Assembly: GCF_002021815.1 (NCBI RefSeq)
Contig: NZ_CP019952.1
Coordinates: 1,209,001-1,273,000 of the forward strand
Origin: Pseudomonas parafulva
GTDB taxonomy: Bacteria > Pseudomonadota > Gammaproteobacteria > Pseudomonadales > Pseudomonadaceae
DNA length: 64,000 bases
Direction: 5' to 3'
Of this stretch, positions 20,198 through 30,186 are shown piece by piece (positions within the stretch are counted from its first letter, which is position 1; the number at the start of each line of letters is the position of its first letter). The notes under the pieces are model-generated. The model was not told where the DNA came from and ran no database searches. It was given only the letters and a program-made list of their open reading frames with translations. Both the position numbers and the translations under genes were made by a program.

Positions 20198-21469
20198 TTA
20201 CAGGATGCTCAGCGGGTACTCCACGATCAGGCGCAGCTCGTCCAGCGATGGGGAGCCGTAGTAGACGCCATCGGAAGAACGGTAGGTGGCTTGACGAACG
20301 CGGAAGCTCAGGTCCTTGGCAGGGCCCTCTTGCATCACGTACTTGATGTCGATGTCGCGTTCCCATTCCTTGCCGTTGCTGGTGGTGCCGGTGTCGGCGC
20401 CGCTGCCACGCACGTAGCGGGTCATGAAGCTCAGGCCTGGAATGCCGTACTCGGCGAAGTTCAGGTCGTAGCGAGCCTGCCAGGACTTCTCGCCTTCGGC
20501 GTTGAAGTCGGAACGGGCCACGGAGTTGGCCAGGAACACGGTGCCGCCACCGTCGACGCCGTAGCCATAGTCGCCGTCGCCGGTCACTTTCTGGTAGGCC
20601 AGGGTGAAGGTATGGGCGCCGATGTTGTACGCACCGGACAGGCTGAACGCACGGTTGTCGAGCTTGGTCACGCCGTCTTTTTCGGCGCGCTGCAGGCCTT
20701 GGCCGTCGCTCTTGGTGTCATAGAAGTTGAAGTCGAACACCAGGCCTTGCTTGTCCGACAGCGGCAGCGCCCAGTTGACGTTGGCGTAGTATTTGCGCCA
20801 GTAGTCTTCGACCTTGGAGTAGTACAGGCTGGTGGACAGGCTGTCGGTGAAGGCATAGGTGCCGCCGAATACGTCGGCTTCTTTCAGGCGCAGGCTGTCA
20901 CGGTTGGTCTGTTCCTGACCGGTCAGGCTGGTGAAGCGACCCGCGTGCAGGGTCAGGCCCTTGATGTCGTTGCTGGTCAGCAACGCGCCCTGGGCGATTT
21001 CCGGCAGCAGGCGGCTGTCGTCGGTGGCGAACACTGGCAGGGCAGTGAACTGGTCGCCGACTTTCAGTACGGTGTCGGAGATACGGAATTTAACCGCGCC
21101 GCCACCCTTGGAGTAGTCATCCTGTGCACGGCCGTCCGAGCCGTTCGGGAACAGGCCGGTGCCAGCACGGCCCTTGCCGCTGTCCAGTTTCAGGCCGAGC
21201 ATACCAATGGCGTCGATACCCACGCCCACGGTGCCCTGGGTGAAGCCCGACTCATAAGTACCCACGAAGCCGAGGCCGGTTTCTTCACGGCGGCTCTGGC
21301 CGCCTTCGTTGTTGCGGAAATCACGGCTGAAATACAGCATGCGAGTTTTGACGCTCAGCTTGCTGTCTTCAATGAAACCTTTGGACTCATCCTGCGAAGA
21401 GGCCAGTGCCATCTGCGAGGACCCCGCCGAAACGGCCAGGGCGATCATGCTCCACTTCATCACGCGCAT
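20198..21469 (-). CDS. OprD-family outer membrane porin
   Basis: 423 residues with a signal peptide ending about MALA|SSQDESKGF and an 18-strand-barrel-like series of alternating strands; the family hallmarks SKGFIEDSKLSVKTRMLYFSRDF near the start and RYVRGSG...DELRLIVEYPLSIL at the end are clear. OprD-family porins pass basic amino acids, peptides or small carboxylates; the subgroup (OccD or OccK) was not decided. The start follows AAAGGAGCAAGTCACG. Confidence 0.88.
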   Translation of the reverse strand: MRVMKWSMIALAVSAGSSQMALASSQDESKGFIEDSKLSVKTRMLYFSRDFRNNEGGQSRREETGLGFVGTYESGFTQGTVGVGIDAIGMLGLKLDSGKGRAGTGLFPNGSDGRAQDDYSKGGGAVKFRISDTVLKVGDQFTALPVFATDDSRLLPEIAQGALLTSNDIKGLTLHAGRFTSLTGQEQTNRDSLRLKEADVFGGTYAFTDSLSTSLYYSKVEDYWRKYYANVNWALPLSDKQGLVFDFNFYDTKSDGQGLQRAEKDGVTKLDNRAFSLSGAYNIGAHTFTLAYQKVTGDGDYGYGVDGGGTVFLANSVARSDFNAEGEKSWQARYDLNFAEYGIPGLSFMTRYVRGSGADTGTTSNGKEWERDIDIKYVMQEGPAKDLSFRVRQATYRSSDGVYYGSPSLDELRLIVEYPLSIL

Positions 21470-22056
21470 CGTGACTTGCTCCTTTGGTTTTTTTAGGAAG
21501 AGTACCGCTGCATCCAGGTGTTCTAGTTATAGGGTGCAGCTCTTTCTTGTTATGTCGGCGAAAATGTATAGCACGCTGAAGGTCGTTGGCGATATGGCGT
21601 AAAGCACTCTTGATGGAACTTTTTGGCCGTGTCGCTGTCGGGCAATTCAGCGTCGCATCCGAGGGTGGTGACGCCCGGTGTGCAGGTGTTTCAGAGAGCA
21701 TGCCGACTTGGGGTGAAGGCAATGCAACAAGCGTGCTCAACTTGGGCTGGCATTGATGAATTTTTCACAAAATTTTCAGGAATTCGTTTCAACCGCCGTA
21801 AACACGGGGGTTGGTCGCACTGCACCTCAAGCCCGCCCGGCCGGGCTATTCAGTTGGCTAGCTTGCTATCAAAGTCAATGTGTTACCGCAACATGTTAAT
21901 GCGGTGTCAATTGTGGTGGGCTAGGGAGTCAGTTGACGTGGCGAAGCACCTTATTGGTGCGAAAAGTAGCGCTGTGTTACCGCAATTGCGCAAGGTATCC
22001 TTGCTGCCGTTTTTACCGCCACCCGTGCGGGTCGCTTTGCCTGAAGGAGGTACGCC
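21470..22056. other. 587-bp intergenic region between the porin and HIT genes
   Basis: No convincing gene. It is visibly richer in A+T than its neighbours around 21740-21990. It carries the porin leader with a stem-loop (GCTGCATCC at 21507-21515 with GGGTGCAGC at 21532-21540), and the 11-mer TGTTACCGCAA twice (21881-21891 and 21975-21985), the first being half of the palindrome ACCGCA-N8-TGCGGT. These probably hold regulatory sites for one or both divergent genes. Confidence 0.6.
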
Positions 22057-22488
22057 GTGTTCGTTCTTGATCCACGCTTGCAGCAGGACACTTGGGTGCT
22101 GGGCGATTTCGCCCTGTGCCAGTTGCTGCTGAGCCGAGATGCCAACTACCCCTGGTTCATCCTGGTGCCCCGCCGTGCCGAGGTCAGCGAACTGTTCGAC
22201 CTGAGCCTGGATGACCAGCACCTGCTCTGGCAGGAAACCACGCAGCTTGCCGAGGCGCTCAAGCGCAGCTACGGGGCTGACAAGATGAACGTGGCGACGC
22301 TGGGCAATGTGGTCAGCCAAATGCACATGCACGTGATCGTTCGCCAGCTCGATGATGTGGCCTGGCCTGCACCGGTCTGGGGCAAATGCCCGGCCGTGGC
22401 CTATACCGACGCACAAGTACAGGCGATACGCGCCCGCGTACGAAATCTACACCTCGAAGGTTTCCAGGAGGCCGCCGATGTCGCTTGA
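22057..22488 (+). CDS. HIT-domain protein
   Basis: 143 residues starting at a GTG that follows GAAGGAGG by 6 bp. The histidine-triad segment is [13 protein letters not shown]90 and H92 are present, but the first His of the H-x-H-x-H motif is Gln88. HIT proteins hydrolyse or transfer nucleotidyl groups on adenosine dinucleotides and similar; the exact substrate is unknown. Its 3' end overlaps slyX by 11 bp. Confidence 0.82.
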   Translation: MFVLDPRLQQDTWVLGDFALCQLLLSRDANYPWFILVPRRAEVSELFDLSLDDQHLLWQETTQLAEALKRSYGADKMNVATLGNVVSQMHMHVIVRQLDDVAWPAPVWGKCPAVAYTDAQVQAIRARVRNLHLEGFQEAADVA

Positions 22489-22684
22489 GCCGAGAATGAT
22501 CGAGCTGGAAACGCGCCAGGCATTCCAGGACGACACCCTGCAGGCGCTCAACGATGTGGTGGTCGAGCAAGGGCGCGTGATCGAGCGGCTGCAGTTGCAG
22601 ATGGCCGAGTTGATCAAACGTTACGAAGAGATAGCAGGTCAGTATGGCAGCGAGGGTGAAGAGGCGCCGCCGCCTCACTATTGA
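22478..22684 (+). CDS. slyX: SlyX protein
   Basis: 68 residues, [20 protein letters not shown], a single acidic coiled coil ending in the family tail EEAPPPHY. It begins inside the HIT gene and has a GGAGG 5 bp upstream of ATG. SlyX is a small conserved protein of unknown role. Confidence 0.88.
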   Translation: MSLEPRMIELETRQAFQDDTLQALNDVVVEQGRVIERLQLQMAELIKRYEEIAGQYGSEGEEAPPPHY

Positions 22685-22696
22685 TCATCTGGTCCT

Positions 22697-22733
22697 CAGG
22701 CCTGTCGCACCCATGGGCGAAGCGACAGGCCTG
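22697..22733. terminator. Hairpin between slyX and the cold-shock-domain gene
   Basis: CAGGCCTGTCGC and GCGACAGGCCTG form a perfect 12-bp stem around a 13-base loop between convergent genes. It is followed by GGTTTC on the plus strand, so it can end both transcripts. Confidence 0.7.
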
Positions 22734-22762
22734 GTTTCAACGTGTTGAAGCCTGCTCGCCTG

Positions 22763-23356
22763 TCAGCGGCGCGTGACGGGGACCACATCCTCGGCCTGCA
22801 GGCCCTTGTCGCGGTGCATGACCGAGAACTCGACGCGTTGACCCTCTACCAGGACGCGATGGCCCTCGCCGCGGATGGCGCGAAAGTGCACGAAGATGTC
22901 ATCGCCTGAGTCCCTGGAAATGAACCCGAACCCCTTGGACGTATTGAACCACTTGACCGTGCCCATATCTCGGTTGCCGGCCTCCGTCAGTGGCTGTTGG
23001 CTGCTGCGTACCTTGCGCGTGCCCTGGGCAAAGCCTGCGCCCAGGTGCAGGACCACGGCCAGAGCGGCGCACACCAGCGCCGCGAGGTTGCCAAGCTCCG
23101 GTCGAGCCAGCACGGTAAGGGTCTGCAGCACCACGGCCACCACCAGCAGGGCGCAGGCCAGGTATTGCAGCTGCTGCCTGGCACCTCGGTAGTACAGCGG
23201 CAGGACAGGCGCCAGGATCAGGTTGAGCAAGCCGAACAGGGCCAGGTAGACCGCGTCGGGTTGTTGCAGGAAAGGCGTTGCCTCGGTTTTAAGACTGGGT
23301 ATGAACGCTAGCAGCAAGGCTGCCGCGCCTGTCACCAGGTGGACGATCTTGAACAT
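22763..23356 (-). CDS. Membrane-anchored cold-shock-domain protein
   Basis: 197 residues with two parts. Residues 1-110 contain about four hydrophobic segments (4-20, 36-54, 64-83, 88-110). Residues 131-197 are a complete cold-shock domain, [19 protein letters not shown]...DIFVHFRAI, with RNP1 (KGFGFI) and RNP2 (IFVHF) intact. The domain starts exactly at an internal ATG (22966) with GGAGG 14 bp upstream, so a free 67-residue Csp might also be made. The nucleic-acid-binding domain would face the cytoplasm at the inner membrane. The role of the membrane part is unknown. Confidence 0.8.
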   Translation of the reverse strand: MFKIVHLVTGAAALLLAFIPSLKTEATPFLQQPDAVYLALFGLLNLILAPVLPLYYRGARQQLQYLACALLVVAVVLQTLTVLARPELGNLAALVCAALAVVLHLGAGFAQGTRKVRSSQQPLTEAGNRDMGTVKWFNTSKGFGFISRDSGDDIFVHFRAIRGEGHRVLVEGQRVEFSVMHRDKGLQAEDVVPVTRR

Positions 23357-23630
23357 GGGATTGGCTCACATTGATTGAAGCTGATCACGGGAAGAGCTGA
23401 CGGCCCGGTGCGCATGAAGTGTTGGCGCGAACACGTGGCCTTCAGCCTATGCATTCGGCAATTGCAGTCCGCACGAATGGCACGCTGCCTATTTAACCGT
23501 AAACCTGCAGGCTACTCAAACTGCACCCGGCGCCCTGTGCCTGCGGCCACCTGACAGAGGCGCGGCGCTCAGAGTGTTGCTAAAGTGGTCGGCACCCGCT
23601 TGGGTTTCACGTTTTCCGGAGGGGAGCATC

Positions 23631-24104
23631 ATGGCAATCGATATCGGCATCAGTGAAGAAGATCGCAAGTCCATCGTCGATGGGCTTTCCCGCCTGCTTT
23701 CAGATACCTACGTGCTGTATCTGAAAACCCACAACTTCCATTGGAACGTCACCGGGCCCTCGTTCCGTACGCTGCACCTGATGTTCGAGGAGCAGTACAA
23801 CGAGCTGGCGCTGGCGGTGGACGCCATTGCCGAGCGCATCCGCGCCCTGGGGTTCCCGGCGCCTGGGTCCTACGCGTTCTACGCCAAGCACTCTTCGATC
23901 AAGGAAGAGGAGGGGGTTCCCCCAGCCGACGAGATGATCCGGCAACTGGTGCAAGGGCAGGAAGCGGTAGTGCGCACCGCCCGCAGTATCTTCCCAGCGG
24001 TTGACAAGGTCAGCGATGAACCCACCGCCGATCTGCTGACCCAGCGCATGCAGGTCCACGAAAAGACTGCATGGATGCTGCGCGTGTTGCTCGACGAGAA
24101 ATAG
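23631..24104 (+). CDS. dps: Dps-family ferritin-like DNA-protection protein
   Basis: 157 residues from the ATG at 23631 following CCGGAGGGGAGC. It has the Dps ferroxidase signature [24 protein letters not shown] in two pieces and a four-helix bundle length. Dps dodecamers bind DNA and store iron, protecting against peroxide in stationary phase. It is monocistronic with a very strong terminator. Confidence 0.9.
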   Translation: MAIDIGISEEDRKSIVDGLSRLLSDTYVLYLKTHNFHWNVTGPSFRTLHLMFEEQYNELALAVDAIAERIRALGFPAPGSYAFYAKHSSIKEEEGVPPADEMIRQLVQGQEAVVRTARSIFPAVDKVSDEPTADLLTQRMQVHEKTAWMLRVLLDEK

Positions 24105-24114
24105 CCGGACCGTG

Positions 24115-24160
24115 CCGGCAGGCCTGCCCAGGGTGACTGGGCAGGCCTGCCGGTTTCTGT
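24115..24160 (+). terminator. Intrinsic terminator after dps
   Basis: A perfect 17-bp stem (CCGGCAGGCCTGCCCAG with CTGGGCAGGCCTGCCGG) around GGTGA, then TTTCTGT. Confidence 0.88.
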
Positions 24161-24242
24161 GCGGGAAGGGTTTGCCGCTGCTCTGCACTGGCGCGTTCGG
24201 CGCTTGATACACCCCTTGGTTCAATCATCAGGAGGTGTGCAG

Positions 24243-24572
24243 ATGGCTCAGTCTGGCAAGCGGACGGCAGGTCAGGGGCGCTGGCCCGGCAAACAATGCG
24301 TCGACCCATTCACGGCAGATTTCGACATGTTGCAGACCCAGCCTGTTTCCCGCTCGGTGCGGCTCAATGGTTTTTCCACCTGTCTGCGCCTTGAAGCCGT
24401 GTATTGGGGTATCCTCGAGCGCATTGCCGCTGCCAACCAGTGCTCGGTCAGTGCGGTGTTGTCCTACGTCGACCGTGAGGTGCACCTGCGCCAGGGGGGC
24501 GTGCGCAACTTCAGCGGGCTGATACGGGTGATCTGCGTTGCCTGGTTGCAGCAGCCACCGACGTCGCACTGA
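24243..24572 (+). CDS. Ribbon-helix-helix domain protein (RHH_4-like)
   Basis: 109 residues from the ATG after CAGGAGGTGTGCAG. The core SRSVRLNGFSTCLRLEAVYW followed by GILERIAAANQCSVSAVLSYV matches the RHH_4 family, which has a strand-helix-helix DNA-binding fold; the first ~28 residues are basic. It is alone between dps and fmdB-like genes. It is probably a small DNA-binding regulator with unknown targets. Confidence 0.72.
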   Translation: MAQSGKRTAGQGRWPGKQCVDPFTADFDMLQTQPVSRSVRLNGFSTCLRLEAVYWGILERIAAANQCSVSAVLSYVDREVHLRQGGVRNFSGLIRVICVAWLQQPPTSH

Positions 24573-24607
24573 TTGCCCGGCGGGCTGCGCAGCGCTGGTT
24601 AACCATA

Positions 24608-24613
24608 TATAAT
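24608..24613 (+). promoter_or_regulatory. -10 element upstream of the FmdB-like gene
   Basis: A perfect TATAAT in CATATATAATCCCGCC, 51 bp before the gene; the matching -35 is weak. It probably starts the fmdB-like/aspS message. Confidence 0.55.
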
Positions 24614-24664
24614 CCCGCCTTTTGCTGCCCAGGCAGCCAGCGTTATGGTTGACGAGAGACATCC

Positions 24665-24886
24665 ATGCCCCTTTACGACTATCAATGTGCGTCCTGCGAG
24701 CACCGTATGGAAGTGCTGCAGAAAATCAGCGCCGCGCCGCTCACCGATTGCCCGGCCTGCCAGGCGCCGGCGATGAAGAAACTGCTGTCGGTACCCGGCT
24801 TTCGCCTGAGCGGTAACGGCTGGTACGAAACCGACTTCAAGACCGGTGCGAAAAAGAATCTGGCAGGCGGCGACAAGGCCGACTGA
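24665..24886 (+). CDS. FmdB-family zinc ribbon protein
   Basis: 73 residues: MPLYDYQCASCEHRMEVLQK and CPACQAP form a CxxC...CxxC zinc ribbon, followed by the conserved SGNGWYETDFK segment. It is a putative regulatory protein of unknown role. In Pseudomonas it regularly sits just upstream of aspS, as here (93-bp gap). Confidence 0.88.
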   Translation: MPLYDYQCASCEHRMEVLQKISAAPLTDCPACQAPAMKKLLSVPGFRLSGNGWYETDFKTGAKKNLAGGDKAD

Positions 24887-24979
24887 GTTGAATGCTATGA
24901 CCGGGTCTTGCAGTATTAGCCCTCCGGGCGGCCAAGGCCTCCATCGAATACACGAATCACGAGAAGCGAAACCACCATC

Positions 24980-26755
24980 ATGATGCGCAGCCATTATTGC
25001 GGCCAACTGAACGAGAGCCTGGACGGCCAGGAAGTCACCCTTTGCGGCTGGGTCCATCGTCGCCGGGACCACGGCGGGGTGATCTTCCTCGACATCCGTG
25101 ACCGCGAGGGCATGGCCCAGGTCGTTTTCGATCCGGATCGCGCCGACACCTTCGCCGCAGCAGACCGTGTGCGCAGCGAGTATGTCGTGCAGATCACCGG
25201 CAAGGTCCGCCGTCGCCCGGAAGGTGCGGTGAACAGCAACATGGCCTCCGGTGCCATCGAAATCCTCGGCTACCAGCTCAATGTGCTGAACGAAGCCGAA
25301 ACCCCGCCGTTCCCGCTGAACGAATACTCCGACGTTGGTGAAGAAACGCGTCTGCGCTACCGCTTCATCGACCTGCGTCGCCCTGAGATGGCCGACAAGC
25401 TGCGCCTGCGTTCGCGCATCACCAGCAGCATTCGACGCTTTCTCGACGAAAACGGCTTCCTCGACGTGGAAACGCCGATCCTGACCCGCGCCACCCCTGA
25501 AGGCGCGCGCGACTACCTGGTGCCAAGCCGTACCCACGCCGGTAGCTTCTTCGCCCTGCCGCAGTCGCCGCAGCTGTTCAAGCAGTTGCTGATGGTCGCC
25601 GGTTTCGATCGTTACTACCAGATTGCCAAGTGCTTCCGCGACGAAGACCTGCGTGCCGATCGCCAGCCGGAATTCACCCAGATCGACATCGAGACCAGCT
25701 TCCTGGACGAGTCCGAGATCATGGGCCTGACCGAGAGCATGATCCGCAAGCTGTTCAAGGAAGTGCTGGACCTGGAATTCGGCGAATTCCCGCACATGAC
25801 CTTCGAGGAAGCCATGCGTCGCTATGGCTCCGACAAGCCAGACCTGCGCATCCCGCTGGAGCTGGTTGACGTCGCCGACCAGCTCAAGGACGTGGACTTC
25901 AAGGTATTCGCCGGCCCCGCCAACGATCCTAAATGCCGCGTCACCGCGCTGCGCCTGCCAGGCGGCGCCAGCATGCCGCGCAGCAAGATCGACGAATACA
26001 CCAAGTTCGTCGGCATCTACGGTGCCCGTGGCCTTGCCTACATCAAGGTCAACGAGCGTGCCAAGGGCGTTGAAGGTCTGCAGTCGCCGATCGTCAAGAA
26101 CATCCCCGAGGCCAATCTCAACACCATCCTCGACCGCGTGGGCGCCGTTGACGGCGACATCGTGTTCTTCGGTGCCGACAAGTTCAAGGTGGTCAGCGAA
26201 GCGCTGGGCGCCCTGCGTATTCGTCTGGGTCACGACTTCGAACTGTTCACCTGCGAGTGGGCGCCGATGTGGGTCGTCGATTTCCCCATGTTCGAAGAAA
26301 ACGAAGACGGCAGCTTCACCGCGCTGCACCACCCGTTCACCGCGCCCAAGTGCACGCCCGAGGAACTGGAAGCCAACCCGGCCACGGCCCTGTCCCGTGC
26401 CTATGACATGGTGCTCAACGGCACCGAACTCGGTGGCGGCTCGATCCGTATCCACCGCAAGGAAATGCAGCAGGCCGTGTTCCGCCTGCTGGGTATCGAG
26501 GCGGCGGAACAGGAAGAGAAGTTCGGCTTCCTGCTCGATGCCCTGAAGTTCGGTGCACCGCCTCACGGTGGCCTGGCCTTCGGCCTGGATCGCCTGGTCA
26601 TGCTGATGACCGGCGCCCAGTCGATTCGTGAAGTGATTGCCTTCCCGAAAACCCAGAGCGCCGCGTGTGTCATGACCCAGGCGCCGGGCATGGTCGATGC
26701 CAAGGCATTGCGTGAGCTGCACATCCGTCTGCGCGAGCAGACCAAGGTCGAGTAA
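24980..26755 (+). CDS. aspS: Aspartyl-tRNA(Asp/Asn) synthetase
   Basis: 591 residues, the full bacterial AspRS: N-terminal OB fold ([20 protein letters not shown]), class II motif 2 ([18 protein letters not shown]), the GAD insertion, and motif 3 ([20 protein letters not shown]). It charges tRNA-Asp; pseudomonad enzymes are known to be non-discriminating and also feed the GatCAB route for Asn-tRNA. Two consecutive ATGs (24980, 24983) are possible starts. Confidence 0.96.
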   Translation: MMRSHYCGQLNESLDGQEVTLCGWVHRRRDHGGVIFLDIRDREGMAQVVFDPDRADTFAAADRVRSEYVVQITGKVRRRPEGAVNSNMASGAIEILGYQLNVLNEAETPPFPLNEYSDVGEETRLRYRFIDLRRPEMADKLRLRSRITSSIRRFLDENGFLDVETPILTRATPEGARDYLVPSRTHAGSFFALPQSPQLFKQLLMVAGFDRYYQIAKCFRDEDLRADRQPEFTQIDIETSFLDESEIMGLTESMIRKLFKEVLDLEFGEFPHMTFEEAMRRYGSDKPDLRIPLELVDVADQLKDVDFKVFAGPANDPKCRVTALRLPGGASMPRSKIDEYTKFVGIYGARGLAYIKVNERAKGVEGLQSPIVKNIPEANLNTILDRVGAVDGDIVFFGADKFKVVSEALGALRIRLGHDFELFTCEWAPMWVVDFPMFEENEDGSFTALHHPFTAPKCTPEELEANPATALSRAYDMVLNGTELGGGSIRIHRKEMQQAVFRLLGIEAAEQEEKFGFLLDALKFGAPPHGGLAFGLDRLVMLMTGAQSIREVIAFPKTQSAACVMTQAPGMVDAKALRELHIRLREQTKVE

Positions 26756-26810
26756 TCGGCCCGGGCGCAGCCGGCGGTTGCGCCCACGCGCTTTGGCGCA
26801 GTCTTTCCAC

Positions 26811-26840
26811 GTTCCGCCCTTCGGGGCGGAACCTGTTTCT
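26811..26840 (+). terminator. Hairpin between aspS and yebC
   Basis: GTTCCGCC and GGCGGAAC pair around a 6-base loop, followed by CTGTTTCTGTT. It sits only about 25 bp before yebC, so readthrough is likely. Confidence 0.6.
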
Positions 26841-26862
26841 GTTACACGGATCGGGAGTCGTT

Positions 26863-27609
26863 ATGGCGGGTCATTCCAAGTGGGCGAACATCAAGCACCG
26901 CAAAGAGCGCCAGGATGCCAAGAGGGGCAAGGTATTCACCAAGTGGATCCGCGAGCTGACAGTCGCTGCCAAGCAAGGCGGCCCGGACCCTGCCTCCAAC
27001 CCGCGCCTGCGCCTGGCGCTGGACAAGGCCCTGGGCGCCAACATGAGCCGCGATATCATCGATCGCGCAGTGGCCCGTGGCGCCGGCACGAACGAAAGCG
27101 ACAACGTCGAAGAGCTCACCTATGAAGGTTACGGGCCGGGCGGTGTAGCGATCATGGTCGAGGCCATGACCGATAACCGCAACCGCACAGCTGCAGCCGT
27201 GCGCCATGCCTTTACCAAGTGCGGGGGCAACCTGGGCACCGATGGCTCGGTCGCCTACCTGTTCGAGCGCAAGGGGCAGATCAGTTTTGCACCGGGCCTG
27301 GAGGAGGATGCCTTGATGGAGGCGGCGATGGAGGCCGATGCCGACGACGTGGTGGCCCACGAGGACGGCTCGTTTGACGTGTTCACCTCGTTCAACAGCT
27401 TCTACGCCGTGCGCAATGCCTTGGAAGAGGCCGGTTTCAAGGCGGCCGACGCCGAAATCGTGATGCAGCCGACCACCAGCGCCGAACTTGATCAGGAGGG
27501 CGCCGAGAAGGTACTCAAGCTGATCGACATGCTCGAAGACCTGGACGACGTACAGAACGTCTACTCCAATGCGCAGATTTCCGACGAGATCATGGAAAAC
27601 CTCGGCTGA
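26863..27609 (+). CDS. yebC: YebC/PmpR-family transcriptional/translational regulator
   Basis: 248 residues beginning [20 protein letters not shown], the universal YebC start, with the three-domain arrangement of the family. Family members bind DNA, and recent work ties the family to relieving ribosome stalling; P. aeruginosa PmpR represses quorum-sensing genes. It is followed by an 86-bp inverted-repeat structure before ruvC. Confidence 0.93.
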   Translation: MAGHSKWANIKHRKERQDAKRGKVFTKWIRELTVAAKQGGPDPASNPRLRLALDKALGANMSRDIIDRAVARGAGTNESDNVEELTYEGYGPGGVAIMVEAMTDNRNRTAAAVRHAFTKCGGNLGTDGSVAYLFERKGQISFAPGLEEDALMEAAMEADADDVVAHEDGSFDVFTSFNSFYAVRNALEEAGFKAADAEIVMQPTTSAELDQEGAEKVLKLIDMLEDLDDVQNVYSNAQISDEIMENLG

Positions 27610-27647
27610 GGGCTTTCCGGCGCGCCATACTGACGCTTCCGGGCGTC

Positions 27648-27733
27648 GTACAGGCCCTTTCGCAGGGCACCCGTGGTACAGGTGGCGACACATGCGACCT
27701 GGCCAGGGGGTTGATCTGCGAAAGGGCCTGTAC
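27648..27733. repeat. Perfect 18-bp inverted repeat with 50-bp loop between yebC and ruvC
   Basis: GTACAGGCCCTTTCGCAG at 27648-27665 is exactly repeated in reverse complement at 27716-27733. It starts 39 bp after yebC and ends 36 bp before ruvC. There is no T run on the plus strand. It could end or stabilise the yebC message, or be the termini of a tiny mobile element. Confidence 0.75.
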
Positions 27734-27768
27734 TGTTTGCACACCGCTTCACTTCAACGACAGGCGCT

Positions 27769-28293
27769 ATGACTCTGATTCTAGGTATCGACCCCGGCTC
27801 GCGCATCACAGGTTATGGCGTCGTCCGCCAGACCGCACGTGGTTGCGAGTACGTGGCCTCAGGCTGCATCCGCACAGGCAGTGGTGAACTGCACGAGCGC
27901 TTGCAGATCGTGTTTCGGGGGGTCAGCGAAGTCATCGGCCAGCACGGCCCGGTGACCATGGGCATCGAGCGGGTGTTCATGGCCCGCAACGCCGATTCCG
28001 CCCTCAAACTGGGACAAGCCCGAGGCGCGGCCATCGTCGCCGCGGCTGAAGCAGGCTTGGAAATCGCCGAGTACAGCGCCACTCAGGTCAAGCAGGCGGT
28101 GGCCGGTACCGGCGGGGCGAACAAGGACCAGGTGATGATGATGGTCATGCACCTGCTCAAGCTGACCCAGAAGCCCCAGATCGATGCTTCCGACGCGCTG
28201 GCCATCGCCTTGTGCCATGCCCACACCCGTTCGAGTCTGGTGCCCCATGGGCTGTCGACGGCGCGTCGGCGCGGTGGGCGCTTGCGTCTGTAA
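27769..28293 (+). CDS. ruvC: Holliday junction resolvase RuvC
   Basis: 174 residues with the catalytic acidic residues in LGIDPGSR (D7), GIERVF and [12 protein letters not shown]. It cleaves Holliday junctions as a dimer together with RuvAB. It is encoded just before ruvA and ruvB; no LexA box is seen upstream. Confidence 0.95.
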   Translation: MTLILGIDPGSRITGYGVVRQTARGCEYVASGCIRTGSGELHERLQIVFRGVSEVIGQHGPVTMGIERVFMARNADSALKLGQARGAAIVAAAEAGLEIAEYSATQVKQAVAGTGGANKDQVMMMVMHLLKLTQKPQIDASDALAIALCHAHTRSSLVPHGLSTARRRGGRLRL

Positions 28294-28401
28294 GCGCTTC
28301 ATGCGCTGATACACATTTTGTGCAGGTGGAGCGTCCGCCTGCCGTATTTGCTGATAGGGTTGAGCGGCCATCGAGCAGCTCCCCGTGAAAAGGATCGAAA
28401 C

Positions 28402-29019
28402 GTGATCGGACGTTTGCGCGGCACCCTGGCGGAAAAGCAGCCGCCGCACCTCATCATCGACGTCAATGGCGTGGGCTACGAACTGGAAGTCCCCATGACG
28501 ACGCTTTATCGCCTGCCCAAGGTCGGCGAACCGGTGACAGTGCACACACACCTTGTGGTGCGCGAAGACGCCCACCTGCTCTATGGCTTTGCCGAAAAGC
28601 GCGAGCGCGAATTGTTCCGCGAACTCATTCGGCTCAACGGTGTAGGCCCCAAGCTGGCCCTGGCACTGATGTCCGGGCTCGAGATCGATGAGCTGGTGCG
28701 CTGCGTGCAAGCCCAGGACGCCTCGGTGTTGGTACGCGTACCCGGCGTAGGCAAAAAAACAGCAGAGCGCCTGCTGGTCGAGCTCAAGGACCGCTTCAAG
28801 GCCTGGGAAACGTCACCGGCCATGTTCACGCTGGTGTCCGATGGCCCACTGCCGGCCGCCAGCGAGTCCAGCGCCGAGGCGGATGCGGTCAGCGCCCTGG
28901 TATCCCTGGGCTACAAGCCTCAGGAAGCGAGCAAGGCCATCGGCGCGATCAAGGACAAGTCGGGGCTTTCCAGTGAAGAGCTGATTCGTCGCAGCCTCAA
29001 GGGGATGATTACCAAGTGA
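28402..29019 (+). CDS. ruvA: Holliday junction DNA helicase RuvA
   Basis: 205 residues from a GTG at 28402, giving [31 protein letters not shown], the standard N-terminus. The two HhH motifs ([26 protein letters not shown]) and the C-terminal RuvB-binding domain are present. RuvA tetramers hold the four-way junction. Its stop overlaps the ruvB start. Confidence 0.95.
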   Translation: MIGRLRGTLAEKQPPHLIIDVNGVGYELEVPMTTLYRLPKVGEPVTVHTHLVVREDAHLLYGFAEKRERELFRELIRLNGVGPKLALALMSGLEIDELVRCVQAQDASVLVRVPGVGKKTAERLLVELKDRFKAWETSPAMFTLVSDGPLPAASESSAEADAVSALVSLGYKPQEASKAIGAIKDKSGLSSEELIRRSLKGMITK

Positions 29020-30062
29020 TCGAAGCCGACCGCCTGATCGCTGCCAGTGGCCGCGACCGCGAAGAAGTCCAGGATCGCGCCATCCGGCCATTGCGGCTGG
29101 AGGAGTACATCGGCCAGCCCGTGGTGCGCGAGCAGATGGCGTTGTTCATCCAGGCGGCGCGTGGGCGCAGCGAGTCGCTCGACCACACCCTGATCTTCGG
29201 GCCGCCAGGCCTGGGCAAGACCACCCTGGCCAACATCATCGCCCACGAAATGGGGGTGTCGGTCAAAAGCACCTCGGGGCCGATTCTCGAGCGCCCTGGC
29301 GACTTGGCCGCCATGCTGACCAACCTTGAGCCTCATGACGTGCTCTTCATCGATGAGATCCACCGGCTGTCGCCGGTCGTCGAAGAAGTGCTCTACCCAG
29401 CCATGGAAGACTTTCAGCTCGACATCATGATCGGCGAAGGCCCGGCGGCCCGCTCGATCAAGCTCGACCTGCCACCTTTCACACTGGTCGGGGCCACGAC
29501 GCGCGCCGGCATGCTCACCAACCCGCTGCGCGATCGTTTCGGTATCGTGCAGCGGCTGGAGTTCTACAGCGACAAGGACCTGGCCACCATCGTCAGCCGT
29601 TCGGCCAACATCCTGGGGCTGGTCATCGAGGACCTCGGTGCCTACGAGATCGCACGCCGTGCCCGTGGCACGCCGCGCATTGCCAACCGCTTGCTGCGGC
29701 GGGTACGCGACTACGCCGAGGTGCGCGGCAAAGGCCAGATCACCAAGGCCGTGGCCGACATGGCGCTCAACCTGCTGGACGTCGATGAGCGCGGCTTCGA
29801 CCATTCCGACAGGCGCCTGCTGCTGACCATGATCGAGAAGTTCGACGGTGGCCCGGTCGGTGTCGACAACCTTGCCGCCGCCATCAGCGAAGAGCGTCAC
29901 ACCATCGAGGACGTGCTCGAGCCCTATCTCATCCAGCAGGGCTACATCATGCGCACCCCCCGTGGCCGTGTGGTGACTCGGCACGCCTACCTGCACTTCG
30001 GCCTGAATGTTCCCGGGCGGTTGGGGGAGGGCGCGGATTTTTCCGAGCCGGGTGATGAATGA
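29016..30062 (+). CDS. ruvB: Holliday junction branch-migration ATPase RuvB
   Basis: 348 residues, GTG start overlapping the ruvA stop (GTGA). It has Walker [12 protein letters not shown], Walker [12 protein letters not shown], sensor 1 GATTRAG, and the arginine finger region NPLRDRFGI, then a winged-helix C-terminus. It drives branch migration as a hexameric ring. Confidence 0.96.
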   Translation: MIEADRLIAASGRDREEVQDRAIRPLRLEEYIGQPVVREQMALFIQAARGRSESLDHTLIFGPPGLGKTTLANIIAHEMGVSVKSTSGPILERPGDLAAMLTNLEPHDVLFIDEIHRLSPVVEEVLYPAMEDFQLDIMIGEGPAARSIKLDLPPFTLVGATTRAGMLTNPLRDRFGIVQRLEFYSDKDLATIVSRSANILGLVIEDLGAYEIARRARGTPRIANRLLRRVRDYAEVRGKGQITKAVADMALNLLDVDERGFDHSDRRLLLTMIEKFDGGPVGVDNLAAAISEERHTIEDVLEPYLIQQGYIMRTPRGRVVTRHAYLHFGLNVPGRLGEGADFSEPGDE

Positions 30063-30186
30063 CAGATCGAAACACGCTTTTCGTGGTCCTACCGCTGGCA
30101 TGCAGCGGGGGCGTTGGCACCTGGACATGAATGTTGAAAAACAGTTGCCAGAGCGGATTGGCAAGCCGAGGAGTAAGCACTAGAGT

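Noticed and set aside
21623..22132. Open frames of about 170 codons on both strands upstream of the HIT gene
   Set aside because: Composition is mixed, no ribosome site or family pattern, and the region carries repeated regulatory-like motifs.
24599..26722. A 707-codon open frame antisense to aspS
   Set aside because: Same shadow effect; aspS on the other strand is unambiguous.
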